Source: an uncultured Lysobacteraceae bacterium (GTDB lineage Bacteria > Pseudomonadota > Gammaproteobacteria > Xanthomonadales > Xanthomonadaceae). From it: 12,658 bases of DNA. Shown in pieces: positions 1-7,340 of the stretch (position 1 is the stretch's first letter; the number at the start of each line of letters is the position of its first letter). The stretch is taken from positions 1-12,658 of the forward strand of contig CAMLSB010000041.1 in assembly GCA_946482565.1 (NCBI GenBank), given 5' to 3'. A program made the translations under genes and the position numbers. The notes beneath the pieces were generated by a model. That model was not told the DNA's origin and did not search any database. It saw nothing but the letters and a program-made list of their open reading frames with translations.

Positions 1-390
1 GAAGCCGCTGTAGCTGCCCTCGGTGCCGGCGCCGCCTTCGCGCCAGGCGTGCTCGCTCATCATCACCTGGTCGTCGCCGTGGACCTTGCCCGCGGCCATC
101 TCCGAGGCGATGACGTACGAGGTCATGACCTTGGTGATGCTCGCCGGTTCGTGGCGCTGGTCGATGTTGCTGCCGGCCAGCACCTGGCCGCTCGCGTAGT
201 CCATCAGGATCCAGGCCGCGGAGGTTTCCGGGGCGGGTGCCGGCGGGATCGGCAGCGCGTCGCTCAGCGCGGCGGGGCGCGCGGCGGCCGGCTGGGGCAC
301 GGGCTGCTGCGCGAACGCCAGGCCGACGGCGGCCGAGGCGATGAGCGCGAAGAGGGCGACGTGGGCGCGGCGGGCGGTGGATCGCTTCAA
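1..390 (-). CDS. dacA: D-alanyl-D-alanine carboxypeptidase, DacA/DacC (PBP5/6) type, N-terminal part (cut by window edge)
   Basis: The visible 130 residues carry a signal peptide (hydrophobic stretch about residues 11-26, probable cleavage after AFA) and the active-site box SITK (S84, K87) of penicillin-binding D,D-carboxypeptidases. The flanking residues (MDYASGQVLAG before, VMTSYVIASEM after) are typical of PBP5/6. The family trims the terminal D-Ala from pentapeptide stems in the periplasm and is held to the inner membrane by a C-terminal amphipathic helix, which lies outside the window. I chose a TTG start at 390 because GGAG sits 9 nt upstream (400-403). A GTG eight codons further up lacks a ribosome site, and an in-frame TAG lies above that. 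It follows rlpA by 46 nt and is probably co-transcribed with it. The family call is firm; dacA versus dacC cannot be settled from this part. Confidence 0.93.
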   Translation of the reverse strand, partial: MKRSTARRAHVALFALIASAAVGLAFAQQPVPQPAAARPAALSDALPIPPAPAPETSAAWILMDYASGQVLAGSNIDQRHEPASITKVMTSYVIASEMAAGKVHGDDQVMMSEHAWREGGAGTEGSYSGF

Positions 391-436
391 GATCGGGGAC
401 TCCGTGACGGACACTGGCTGGCGACAAGTCTACCCG

Positions 437-1555
437 TCATTGCGGAACGCGCTGCGGCGGGCCGAAACCCAGACCCAGCAGGCGCGCGGCGAGTTCCGCG
501 CTGGCGCCCGGCGCGACCGGCCCGATGCGCAGGCGCCAGACCGCCCGGCCCGCGGACGTTCCGTCCTCGAGGCGCGCGCCGGCGATGCCGGCCACCTTCA
601 CGCTGGCGAGCGCGCGCTCGGCGTTGGTGCGGTCGGCGAAGGTCGCGACCTGGAACGTGAGTCCGTCCGACGCAGCTGCGCCGGTGATCGGCAACGCGGC
701 GACGAGTCGGTCGATCGCGGTCGGAGGCAGCGGTTCAGCGACGACTTCGTTGTCGCCGGCGTCATCGACGCCCGACGACAGCGGTGCCGGCTTCGCCGCT
801 GCGGGAGATGGCGGCGCGGGCGTCGTCGCGGACGCCGACGCGATCGCGTCGTAGCCGGCATGCGCGTCCTCGCCGGGCATGAGCCCCTGCACCTCGACGC
901 GCGCGGTGCCGGCGCGATCGACGCCGAGCTTCACCGCGGCGGCATAGCTGAGATCGATGATGCGGCCGTCGTGGAACGGCCCGCGGTCGTTGATGCGCAC
1001 CACCACCGAGCGACCGTTGGCGAGGTTGGTGACGCGCGCGAAGCTCGGCAGCGGCAGCGTCTTGTGCGCGGCGGTGAAGGCGTACATGTCGTACACCTCC
1101 AGGTTCGACGTGCGCCGCCCATGGAACTTGTTGCCGTAGAACGACGCGGTGCCGACTTCGTCGTAGCCTTCCGCGTTGTCGAGCACGCGGTAGGTCTTGC
1201 CAAGCACCGTGTACGGCGAGCGGTTGCCGTAGCGCGAATGCGGCTCGTCGCGCACCTCGGGTTCCGGGATCTGGTCGACGTCGGGGATGCCATCGGGCGG
1301 CGCGCTGTCGGAGACGCCGGGCGCATACAGGCCGCCGGCCGTGTAGTTGCCGCGCTTGGACAGGTCCTCCTGCGCCGGCGCGTAGGGCGAACGGCGGCGC
1401 GACTGCGTCGCGTGCGTGGTGCCGCTGCGTCCCTCGACGCGCGTCGAGGCCTGTTGCGGCGACTCCGCCTTGCGCGGCGTGCCGGCGCAGGCTGCGAGCG
1501 CGAAGCATGCCGCGCCGGCGGCCGCGCACAGGATCCGGCGCGCGGCCTGGCTCAT
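437..1555 (-). CDS. rlpA: RlpA septal-ring lytic transglycosylase lipoprotein (DPBB + SPOR)
   Basis: A 372-residue protein. The N-terminus has a lipoprotein signal peptide with lipobox LAAC (acylated C23). A polar, low-complexity linker follows, then a double-psi beta-barrel domain at about 134-224 with TASFYG, AHKTLP (H164) and RINDRGPF (D190). E153, H164 and D190 are the positions expected for the catalytic residues of active RlpA enzymes. After a second Ala/Pro linker (about 238-280) a SPOR domain (about 297-372, starting FQVATF) should bind stem-peptide-free glycan at division sites. Family role: cleavage of denuded glycan strands, acting from the outer membrane. The ATG at 1555 begins a proper lipoprotein leader 13 nt after the mltB stop. 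A GTG at 1594 in the same frame would overlap mltB and put 13 charged or polar residues before the leader, so I rejected it. No strong ribosome site is visible. Confidence 0.95.
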   Translation of the reverse strand: MSQAARRILCAAAGAACFALAACAGTPRKAESPQQASTRVEGRSGTTHATQSRRRSPYAPAQEDLSKRGNYTAGGLYAPGVSDSAPPDGIPDVDQIPEPEVRDEPHSRYGNRSPYTVLGKTYRVLDNAEGYDEVGTASFYGNKFHGRRTSNLEVYDMYAFTAAHKTLPLPSFARVTNLANGRSVVVRINDRGPFHDGRIIDLSYAAAVKLGVDRAGTARVEVQGLMPGEDAHAGYDAIASASATTPAPPSPAAAKPAPLSSGVDDAGDNEVVAEPLPPTAIDRLVAALPITGAAASDGLTFQVATFADRTNAERALASVKVAGIAGARLEDGTSAGRAVWRLRIGPVAPGASAELAARLLGLGFGPPQRVPQ

Positions 1556-1568
1556 GGCGCCGTCGCGC

Positions 1569-2672
1569 TCATGGCGCGGCGCTGCTCCCGGCACGGATCG
1601 CCTGCGCCAGCTGGTGGACGGCCAGCGCGTACATCGGCGAATGGTTGTAGCGCGTGATCACGTAGAAATTGCGATAGCCGATCCAGTGCTCGCGGCCGTC
1701 CGCGCCGTCGAAGCCGAAGACGGTGGCGCCCTGCCCGTTCGACTCCGTTGGCTCGCCGGCACGCGGCGTGTACCCGCGCGCGGCCAGCGCCTCGACCGGA
1801 TACACCGGATCGGGCGACTCCGGCCGGAATTCGGGCTCACCCGCGACAAGGTCGGCGCGCGCCGCCACCGGCAAACCGCGCTGCCAGCCGTGCGCCACGA
1901 AATAGTTCGCGATCGACGCGAACACGTCCTCGGGGTCGCCGAGCAGGTCGCGCTTGCCGTCGCCGTCGCCGTCGCGGCCCCAGTTGCGCCAGCTAGAGGG
2001 CATGAACTGGCCCCAGCCCATCGCACCCGCGTAGCTGCCCTGCAGCGTCGCGACGTCGATGCCCTCTTCCTTGCCGAGCGCGAACAGCTGCGCGAGCTCG
2101 CCGGCGAAGAACGGCGCGCGCTTCGGGTACGAGAACGCGAGCGTGTACAGCGCATCGAGCGCACGGTACTTGCCGGTGATCGCGCCGTAGCTGGTTTCGA
2201 CGCCGATGATCGCGACGATGTACTCGGCCGGCACGCCGGTCGCCGCCGACACGCGGTCGAGTTCGGCGCGGTGTTCCGCCAGGAAGGCGATGCCGCCGGC
2301 GATGCGCTTGTCGGTCATGAAGATCGGGCGGTATTCGGCCCAGGACTTCACCTTTTCCGCCGGGCGGTTCATCGCGTCGACGATCGACTGCTGGAACTTC
2401 GCCTGCGCGAGTGCCGCGCGCACCGTCTCCGGCGCGACGCCGTAGGTCGCGGCGGTGTAGTCCACGAACGCGGCCTCGCGCTGCGCCTGCGGGATCGCCG
2501 CATCCACGACCGGCGCGGGCGCGACCGGGCGCTCCGGCGGCTGCGGCACCGGCGGCACGGTCGGCTGCGGCTCGGGCGCGGTGGCGGTCACCGGCGCGAG
2601 CTCGGGCGTGGCGACGGGCGTGGCGCAGCCGGCGAGCAGCGCTGCGGCGACGACAGGGAGCAGGCGTTTCAT
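1569..2672 (-). CDS. mltB: Membrane-bound lytic murein transglycosylase B
   Basis: A 367-residue lipoprotein: short leader with lipobox LLAGC (C16), then a Pro-rich tether to about residue 57, then the SltB/Slt35-like catalytic domain (about 65-362). The catalytic glutamate is E159 in IGVETSYG. The family block SYAGAMGWGQFMPSS spans 213-227. An Asp-rich DGDGDG loop (234-239) resembles the EF-hand-like calcium site of E. coli Slt35. It cleaves MurNAc-GlcNAc bonds to 1,6-anhydro products at the inner face of the outer membrane. The same reading frame stays open far upstream, but homology and leader both begin at this ATG. The start lacks a good Shine-Dalgarno sequence. In Pseudomonas the homologue (sltB1) directly follows rodA; here the accessory module lies between them. 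Confidence 0.96.
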   Translation of the reverse strand: MKRLLPVVAAALLAGCATPVATPELAPVTATAPEPQPTVPPVPQPPERPVAPAPVVDAAIPQAQREAAFVDYTAATYGVAPETVRAALAQAKFQQSIVDAMNRPAEKVKSWAEYRPIFMTDKRIAGGIAFLAEHRAELDRVSAATGVPAEYIVAIIGVETSYGAITGKYRALDALYTLAFSYPKRAPFFAGELAQLFALGKEEGIDVATLQGSYAGAMGWGQFMPSSWRNWGRDGDGDGKRDLLGDPEDVFASIANYFVAHGWQRGLPVAARADLVAGEPEFRPESPDPVYPVEALAARGYTPRAGEPTESNGQGATVFGFDGADGREHWIGYRNFYVITRYNHSPMYALAVHQLAQAIRAGSSAAP

Positions 2673-2692
2673 CGCCGCGAGGCTAGCACGGG

Positions 2693-2724
2693 GGGCGGCG
2701 CGCGGGCCCGACTCGCCGCCGCCC
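2693..2724 (-). terminator. GC-rich stem-loop after the DUF5916 gene (possible attenuator)
   Basis: An 8-bp perfect inverted repeat (GGGCGGCG at 2693-2700, CGCCGCCC at 2717-2724) with a 16-nt loop that itself contains the palindrome CGGGCCCG. It begins 7 nt past the DUF5916 stop codon and ends 20 nt before the mltB start. There is no U-tract on the minus-strand transcript, so it is not a canonical intrinsic terminator. It may slow transcription, protect an mRNA 3' end, or simply reflect GC-rich sequence. Confidence 0.35.
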
Positions 2725-2731
2725 GCTCCGC

Positions 2732-4927
2732 TCACCAGTTCAGGTCGAAGACATACTTCGCGAAGGCGAACGAGGATTGCAGTCGCGTGCGCGAGAGCCT
2801 GTCCTCCGCCGCCCCCGCGCCGGAAACGCCCACGATGAGATAGCGGAACGGCGTCGGCCGGTACTGGTAGGTGACCTGCCAGGTCGATGTCCAATCGCGC
2901 TGCCGGACTCCGCCGTCCCACGTTTCCACCGATCCGAGGTTGAGCAGCGCCTGCAGGTGGTGGACGGTGTTGAAGTGGTACTCGGCGCGCAGCGCGGCGG
3001 TGCGCGTGCGGAAGAGCGGGCCGTCTTCGAGGTCGAATGCGACCTGGGAAACGCTGGCCCGCGCCTCGAATCGCGACGCGGGCTTGTATGTCGCGTTCGC
3101 GGTGACAATCCGCTGGGTGCCGAGCCGCAGGTCCACGTAGTCGACCGCGTCGCCGACGTCGACGCTGGCCCCGTACGAGAACGTGCGCCAGGGATGGTGC
3201 GTCCACGTCAGGGTCGCGCCGGCTTCCCTGAACCGCTCGCCGTAGGCCACCTCCTCCGTGCCACGTCCCTGGAGCTGCAGGTCCGCGCGCTCGCTGTCGA
3301 GCGAACCACCGATGGTCGCACTCTGGTACAGCAGCCCCGTTTCGATCGAGTCCTGGCGCGTGTACGTGCCGTCGACCGAGAAGCCCTGCAGCAGCGCATG
3401 CGTCCCCTTCCCGAATGTGCGCTTGTATCCGGCGGACTCGAAGAGATCGCGAATCCCGACCTGCTGCATCAGGCCCATGTCCGCGCGGAACCACCGGTCG
3501 TACCGCCCGTATTCGGCATAGCTGTACCACTCGTCCCCGCCGAAGGCGTGCGTGAGCTTGTAGGCATTGCCGTCGTTGCAGCGTTCCCCGGTGGCGATGG
3601 TGGCCGGGTCGCACGCGGACGAATGCGCCAGTTGTACCTCGAGCTGGTTTGATGCATCGATCGCCCAGCCCGCATCGACGGCGCCCACGGCGCTCCGGTA
3701 GTCGTCCGAGGTCCTGGAAGTCACGGTCGCCCCGAGCCGCCAGTCGGCGGAAGGGCGGTAGTTCACGCGCCCGGCGAAATTGCGCGAAGGCGCGTCCAGC
3801 CCGACGATCGACGACCCCTCCTCTCCCGGCAGGATGTACGAAGTCGCCTGGTCCGCGACCCACAATGCACCGATCTCGTAGTCGTCCTGGCGCCGCACAT
3901 ACTGCAGCCCAACCGAGGGATCCACCATCGATCGCGTGTACAGCAACGGCAGGATCGTGGAGAAGATCCCGGACTCGTTGGTGAAGAACTGGCGCCGCTC
4001 GGGAAACGTGCGGACGAAGCGCTTGTTGACCTGGAATTGGATCGAGTCGATCTCGACCTGCGAGAAATCCGGATTCAGCGTCGCGACTACCGTATCGTGG
4101 GGGTCCGGCTTCCAGGTCACATCCAGGCCGGCGTCCACCTCGTTCGAGATCGTGTCCGCGCCCGCCGCCGGAAACCGGGCGGCGCGGGTGGCGATGACGT
4201 AGGGCTGCAGCCGCAGTTCCGCGCCATCGACCGATGCTTTCGCGGCCTCGGCATCGAAGCCGATGGTGCGCGCCGAGAACTGGCATTCCGGGCAGGGCCT
4301 GAATTCGTCCATCGGCACCAGCGACAGCGTCTCCATCCGGTCGCGCCCCACTTGGCGCTCGACGTCGATGCGGATCGGAACATCGCCCCCGGCGCGGTCC
4401 AGGCCCAGCGTGGCGAACGGAATCGCGAAGTCGACGACATAGCGGTCGGCCAGCACCTTCGCCGCGGACTGCCACTGGCCGTTCCAGGCGGGGGCGCTGT
4501 CGCCGCCGCTGCTCTGGATCGAATCCGCCCGCGCACCCGCGGCATTCACGCGGAACACGAATGCTCGCCGGCTTCCCTGCTTGGACACGACGTAGAGGAC
4601 GATGGCGTCATCCGTGGTCGAGACCGCATCGTATTTCGACTGCTGCGCGACGAGCCTGTCGATCGCGGGATCGAACGCTTCCACGTGCGCGAGGAGCTGG
4701 GTCGCCGTGTGCGCGAGCTTCACCGTCGTCACCCATCGCGCCGGCACGTTCCTGCCCGGGCTCGTCTCGTATGCGAGCGTCTCCTGCGGGACCGCGCCCT
4801 CGGCGAGCAAGGCTTCGGGGCCCGCCACCTGCGGAACGGCAACCGGCGCGGACGCCTGCGCATTGGCCGCACCGCCCCAGGCGAACAGGAACAGGGCCGG
4901 CAGCAGCATGGCGGCGAGCCTACGCAT
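2732..4927 (-). CDS. DUF5916 outer-membrane beta-barrel protein with CBM9-like N-terminal domain
   Basis: A 731-residue secreted protein with a clear signal peptide (hydrophobic to about residue 20, cleavage near ANA at 21-23). Residues about 40-220 look like the carbohydrate-binding-module-9-like beta-sandwich that precedes DUF5916. The family signature follows: TLNPDFSQVE (283-292) and then RTFPERRQFF (306-315). Residues about 320-731 are alternating aromatic/polar strands ending in YVFDLNW, an aromatic-terminated beta-signal typical of outer-membrane barrels. Two cysteine pairs are visible: CPEC (212-215), and C439 with C450. The ATG overlaps the ABC gene's end by 8 bp and has AGGAG 8 nt upstream (4936-4940), so the two are translationally coupled. 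DUF5916 proteins have no settled function. The barrel prediction and the coupling suggest an outer-membrane or surface role linked to the exporter; that link is inference. The length appears normal for the family and there is no frameshift. Confidence 0.88.
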   Translation of the reverse strand: MRRLAAMLLPALFLFAWGGAANAQASAPVAVPQVAGPEALLAEGAVPQETLAYETSPGRNVPARWVTTVKLAHTATQLLAHVEAFDPAIDRLVAQQSKYDAVSTTDDAIVLYVVSKQGSRRAFVFRVNAAGARADSIQSSGGDSAPAWNGQWQSAAKVLADRYVVDFAIPFATLGLDRAGGDVPIRIDVERQVGRDRMETLSLVPMDEFRPCPECQFSARTIGFDAEAAKASVDGAELRLQPYVIATRAARFPAAGADTISNEVDAGLDVTWKPDPHDTVVATLNPDFSQVEIDSIQFQVNKRFVRTFPERRQFFTNESGIFSTILPLLYTRSMVDPSVGLQYVRRQDDYEIGALWVADQATSYILPGEEGSSIVGLDAPSRNFAGRVNYRPSADWRLGATVTSRTSDDYRSAVGAVDAGWAIDASNQLEVQLAHSSACDPATIATGERCNDGNAYKLTHAFGGDEWYSYAEYGRYDRWFRADMGLMQQVGIRDLFESAGYKRTFGKGTHALLQGFSVDGTYTRQDSIETGLLYQSATIGGSLDSERADLQLQGRGTEEVAYGERFREAGATLTWTHHPWRTFSYGASVDVGDAVDYVDLRLGTQRIVTANATYKPASRFEARASVSQVAFDLEDGPLFRTRTAALRAEYHFNTVHHLQALLNLGSVETWDGGVRQRDWTSTWQVTYQYRPTPFRYLIVGVSGAGAAEDRLSRTRLQSSFAFAKYVFDLNW

Positions 4928-6896
4928 GGGCTGCGCTCCTGATCGCCGCGGCGACGACGGGGCGGGCCGCCAGGTCCACGACGCGGTCCGCGATCCGGAT
5001 CGTCTCCTGCCGATGCGCGAACAGGATGCGCGTCATCGTGAGCGATCTGAGGTTGCCCGCGATGCGCTGCTCGGTACCGGCATCCAGGGCGCTGGTCGCT
5101 TCGTCGAGCACCAGGATCCGGGGACCGGACGCCAGCGCCCTCGCCAGGAGGATGCGTTGCCGCTGCCCTCCGGACAGGACGCCGTAATCGTCGCTGATCG
5201 GCGTGTCGTAGCCCATCGGCAGGGACGCGATGAATTCGTCGATACAGGCCAGCCGGCACGCCTCGCGGATCGCGTCGTCCGGGATATCGCGGAAGAACCT
5301 CACGTTCTCGCGGATCGAATCCGAGACGAGGTGGTCGGCCTGCATCACCGCGCCGATGTTGCGCAGCAACCGATCCTCGCTGCCCGCGTCCAGGCGCTCG
5401 CCGCCGTAACGGACGACGCCTGCGGTGGGCTTGAGCGAAGTCAGTAGTTTCGCCAGCGTGCTCTTCCCGCTTCCCGATGGTCCCACGATCGCGACGCACT
5501 CCCCGTCCGCGACTTCCAGGTCGAAATCGCGGATGACATAATCCTCGAACGAACTGTAGCGGAAGCAGACCCCTTCGAGGCGGACGCTCGCGTCCCGCAG
5601 CGGCTTCCCCTCTGGCGGCGCGAACGCCGGCGCCGCCGCCTCCGGGTCCACGACGTCCTCGAGCCGGCCCATCGCGACCCGCGCGTTCAGCACCCTCGAC
5701 AGGAAGGACTGGGCTTCGGAAATCGCGGTCAGCACGAACTGACGGAACAAGCCGACCGAGACGAACTGGCCCAGGCTCAGCGAGCCGCCGGAAATCATGG
5801 TTGCGGCGAGCGCGAGGTACGTCATCTGGTCGAGAAGGCCGAAGAACGCATTCACGTCGGCCCTGGACTGTTCGTGGGCCGCGACCTCCGCCTGCGTGGA
5901 GGCGACCTTGCGCGAACATTCGTCGATCCGGCCGATGCTCTCACCGAGGGCGCCGGCGATCCGCAAAGAGAAGGCCGCGCGGATGGTTTCGGTCATCGTG
6001 CCCATCTGGCGCACCAAGGCGCGATGATGCCGTTCGCCGGCGTGCGCGATCCGGCGCCGCACCAGCGCATCGAGCGCGAAGCCCAGCGCACGGCAGGTCA
6101 CCAGCGCGGTGGCGAACCGCGGATACTTCACCGCGAGCACCACCGCCGCGACGAGGCCGACGCTCCCGGAAACGAGCAGGCCGCCGACGCCCTGGAGCAG
6201 CACCTGGTGCACCGACTGCACGGTCTGGATCTTCCCGTACAAGGTCGTTGCTGGGTTGCGGAGCAGGAAATCCAGCGGCTTGCCGAGGACGCGCCGCGCC
6301 ACGTCGAGGCTCAGGTCGTGCGTCAGCCAACTCGACAGCTTCGTCGAGAGACGGCCCGACAAGCTGTTGAACGCCACGGCGCCGGCGCCGACGCCGACAT
6401 ACGCCGCGCAGAGCCACAGCGCCTCGGTCCCCGGGTGCACGAACGCCGCGGAATCAAGCATTCGCTGGGCGAGCAGCGGCAGGCAGATCGCGGCGGCCTG
6501 GGCCAGCAGCATGACTGCGCCGATGCCGAGCAGCTTCCGGCGCACGTCGAAGCGGCCGATCCACCGGCGCAGCGAAAGCGGTTCGCGCAGGGGGAAGGCA
6601 ATCGCGCCAGGAGCGGCGACTTCGACGACGATGCCCGACAACGACTCCGCCAGCTCCGCTTCCGGCGCGATCCACCAGCCGTATTCCGGATCAAACACTT
6701 CGAACTCGCCACGCCTCCGCGCAGCGACGACGATGAAATGGTTGCGGTTCCACAGCGCGATCGCCGGAAGCTCGATCAGGCCGGGACACGCCGGGTCGAC
6801 CTGCACCGGGCGCGCGGCGAGGCCCGCGTCCCGCAGGATGCGGACGAGATGCGAGACGTACGCGCCGCGGGTGCTGACGCCGTAGGCCTCTCGCAT
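4920..6896 (-). CDS. C39-peptidase-like ABC exporter, lacking the catalytic-cysteine end
   Basis: Peptidase-containing ABC transporters cleave leader peptides (usually after Gly-Gly) and export the cargo across the inner membrane. From the first ATG (658 residues) the order is: the remainder of a C39-type domain (about 1-93) with the catalytic His (NHF, H53) and Asp (FDP, D69); a transmembrane exporter domain (about 120-405); and a complete ATPase. The ATPase has Walker A GPSGSGKST (472-480), Q-loop Q519, signature LSGGQ (574-578), Walker B ILVLDE (594-599) and switch H628. C39 similarity continues upstream without a start codon, as AIAAVSAFLGAP to about 6947, and then ends just where the catalytic Cys should be; an in-frame TGA lies at 6969-6971. 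The ATG at 6896 has no Shine-Dalgarno sequence. The protein is therefore probably a truncated remnant: peptidase activity is not expected, and export is uncertain. A cysteine-less C39-like docking domain, as in HlyB, is a less likely reading because the N-terminal segment is missing rather than substituted. Confidence 0.85.
   Translation of the reverse strand: MREAYGVSTRGAYVSHLVRILRDAGLAARPVQVDPACPGLIELPAIALWNRNHFIVVAARRRGEFEVFDPEYGWWIAPEAELAESLSGIVVEVAAPGAIAFPLREPLSLRRWIGRFDVRRKLLGIGAVMLLAQAAAICLPLLAQRMLDSAAFVHPGTEALWLCAAYVGVGAGAVAFNSLSGRLSTKLSSWLTHDLSLDVARRVLGKPLDFLLRNPATTLYGKIQTVQSVHQVLLQGVGGLLVSGSVGLVAAVVLAVKYPRFATALVTCRALGFALDALVRRRIAHAGERHHRALVRQMGTMTETIRAAFSLRIAGALGESIGRIDECSRKVASTQAEVAAHEQSRADVNAFFGLLDQMTYLALAATMISGGSLSLGQFVSVGLFRQFVLTAISEAQSFLSRVLNARVAMGRLEDVVDPEAAAPAFAPPEGKPLRDASVRLEGVCFRYSSFEDYVIRDFDLEVADGECVAIVGPSGSGKSTLAKLLTSLKPTAGVVRYGGERLDAGSEDRLLRNIGAVMQADHLVSDSIRENVRFFRDIPDDAIREACRLACIDEFIASLPMGYDTPISDDYGVLSGGQRQRILLARALASGPRILVLDEATSALDAGTEQRIAGNLRSLTMTRILFAHRQETIRIADRVVDLAARPVVAAAIRSAAHA
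4936..4940 (-). promoter_or_regulatory. Ribosome-binding site of the DUF5916 gene, inside the ABC gene
   Basis: On the minus strand AGGAG lies 8 nt before the DUF5916 ATG at 4927 and within the last codons of the ABC gene, whose TAG is at 4920-4922. Its strength fixes the DUF5916 start and supports coupled translation of the pair. Confidence 0.7.
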
Positions 6897-7110
6897 GTGC
6901 CGGATGCAGAGCGGCGCGCCGAGGAACGCCGAAACGGCGGCGATCGCGACCCTCGATGACCGGCCGCTTCATGCGACCGATCGCGAAGTCCTCGTAACAG
7001 TAGGTACACCTGAAATTGCACTTCTCCGTCGGAAGTATCGTGAGCTGCAGCCGCTTCGACGAAATGGAACGCGCAATCTGGCTTGCCGAGAATCCGTTTT
7101 CGAGTTGCAT
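6691..7110 (-). pseudogene. 5' fragment of a radical SAM (SPASM-type) peptide maturase, fused out of frame to the ABC gene
   Basis: The start is excellent: AGGAGG 5 nt before ATG at 7110. The first 54 residues look genuine. LQLTILPTEK leads into CNFRCTYC (residues 31-38), the CxxxCxxC motif that binds the 4Fe-4S cluster of radical SAM enzymes, then YEDFAIGRMKRPVIEG, a sequence style common in RiPP-modifying SPASM proteins. From about 6949 the similarity stops. The frame runs on to a stop at 6691 (139 codons in all), but that tail is the +1 shadow of the C39/ABC gene and is Arg-rich nonsense. Most of the barrel and all of any SPASM domain are therefore missing, and no SAM-dependent activity is expected. 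In an intact locus such an enzyme would modify a peptide exported by the adjacent C39 transporter. The exact maturase class cannot be named from 54 residues. Confidence 0.75.
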
Positions 7111-7115
7111 CCTTG

Positions 7116-7121
7116 CCTCCT
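7116..7121 (-). promoter_or_regulatory. Consensus ribosome-binding site of the radical SAM fragment
   Basis: AGGAGG on the minus strand, 5 nt upstream of the ATG at 7110. It decides the start over an upstream in-frame ATG at 7167, which lacks any such site and would add residues with no radical SAM similarity. Confidence 0.8.
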
Positions 7122-7191
7122 GGACAATGCGGGCGGGCACGCCGCCGCGGTCCTCGCGGCAGACCATTCGCCTGCAGGAATGTGTGTGCGA

Positions 7192-7208
7192 TTCGCCAGC
7201 TGGGCGAA
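7192..7208. repeat. Inverted repeat in the leader of the accessory module
   Basis: Arms TTCGCC (7192-7197) and GGCGAA (7203-7208) flank a 5-nt spacer. It lies in the leader between the putative promoter and the radical SAM start. It could be an operator or an RNA hairpin. With 6-bp arms in a GC-rich genome, chance is also possible. Confidence 0.35.
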
Positions 7209-7312
7209 AAGAAGATCAGCTGCTTGTGGACGCTCCCTGTTCCCTTCGCCGAGGCGGCGACCGGCTTGCCTTGCCTTGCACCGCCCTGCCGGGCGGCACT
7301 CCCCGCGCACTT

Positions 7313-7340
7313 CTTATCGGGCCATGCGACTCGTTGTCAA
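7313..7340 (-). promoter_or_regulatory. Putative sigma-70 promoter of the accessory module
   Basis: On the minus strand a perfect -35 hexamer TTGACA (7335-7340) is followed after 16 nt by GATAAG (7313-7318), which matches TATAAT at the central ATAA. Transcription would begin near 7305, giving a leader of roughly 195 nt before the radical SAM ATG. The -35 lies just beyond the rodA stop codon and partly within a 9-bp tandem repeat. A 6-bp inverted repeat (GGCCAT, 7340-7345 with 7320-7325) brackets the -35 region and might be a regulator site. Confidence 0.5.

Noticed and set aside
1556..1594. Upstream GTG start for rlpA at 1594
   Set aside because: It would overlap mltB and add charged residues before the lipoprotein signal. 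The ATG at 1555 gives a normal leader.
341..2843. Overlapping plus-strand open frames antisense to rlpA and mltB
   Set aside because: Arg- and His-rich low-complexity products without family motifs or ribosome sites. RlpA and MltB motifs occupy the opposite strand.
1569..4475. A 968-codon minus-strand frame that could be read as one large protein ending in MltB
   Set aside because: Only the part from 2672 on is MltB, beginning with a lipoprotein leader. The upstream part is an out-of-frame shadow of the DUF5916 gene.
7281..7296. CCGCCC/GGGCGG hairpin considered as a rodA terminator
   Set aside because: The stem is only 6 bp, it lacks a T-run on the minus strand, and it lies inside the presumed leader rather than directly after rodA.
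6969..7310. A 113-codon minus-strand frame starting with GTG just downstream of the putative promoter, considered as a precursor peptide
   Set aside because: No ribosome site, Arg-rich throughout, no Gly-Gly leader-type sequence, and its second half overlaps the radical SAM motif in another frame.
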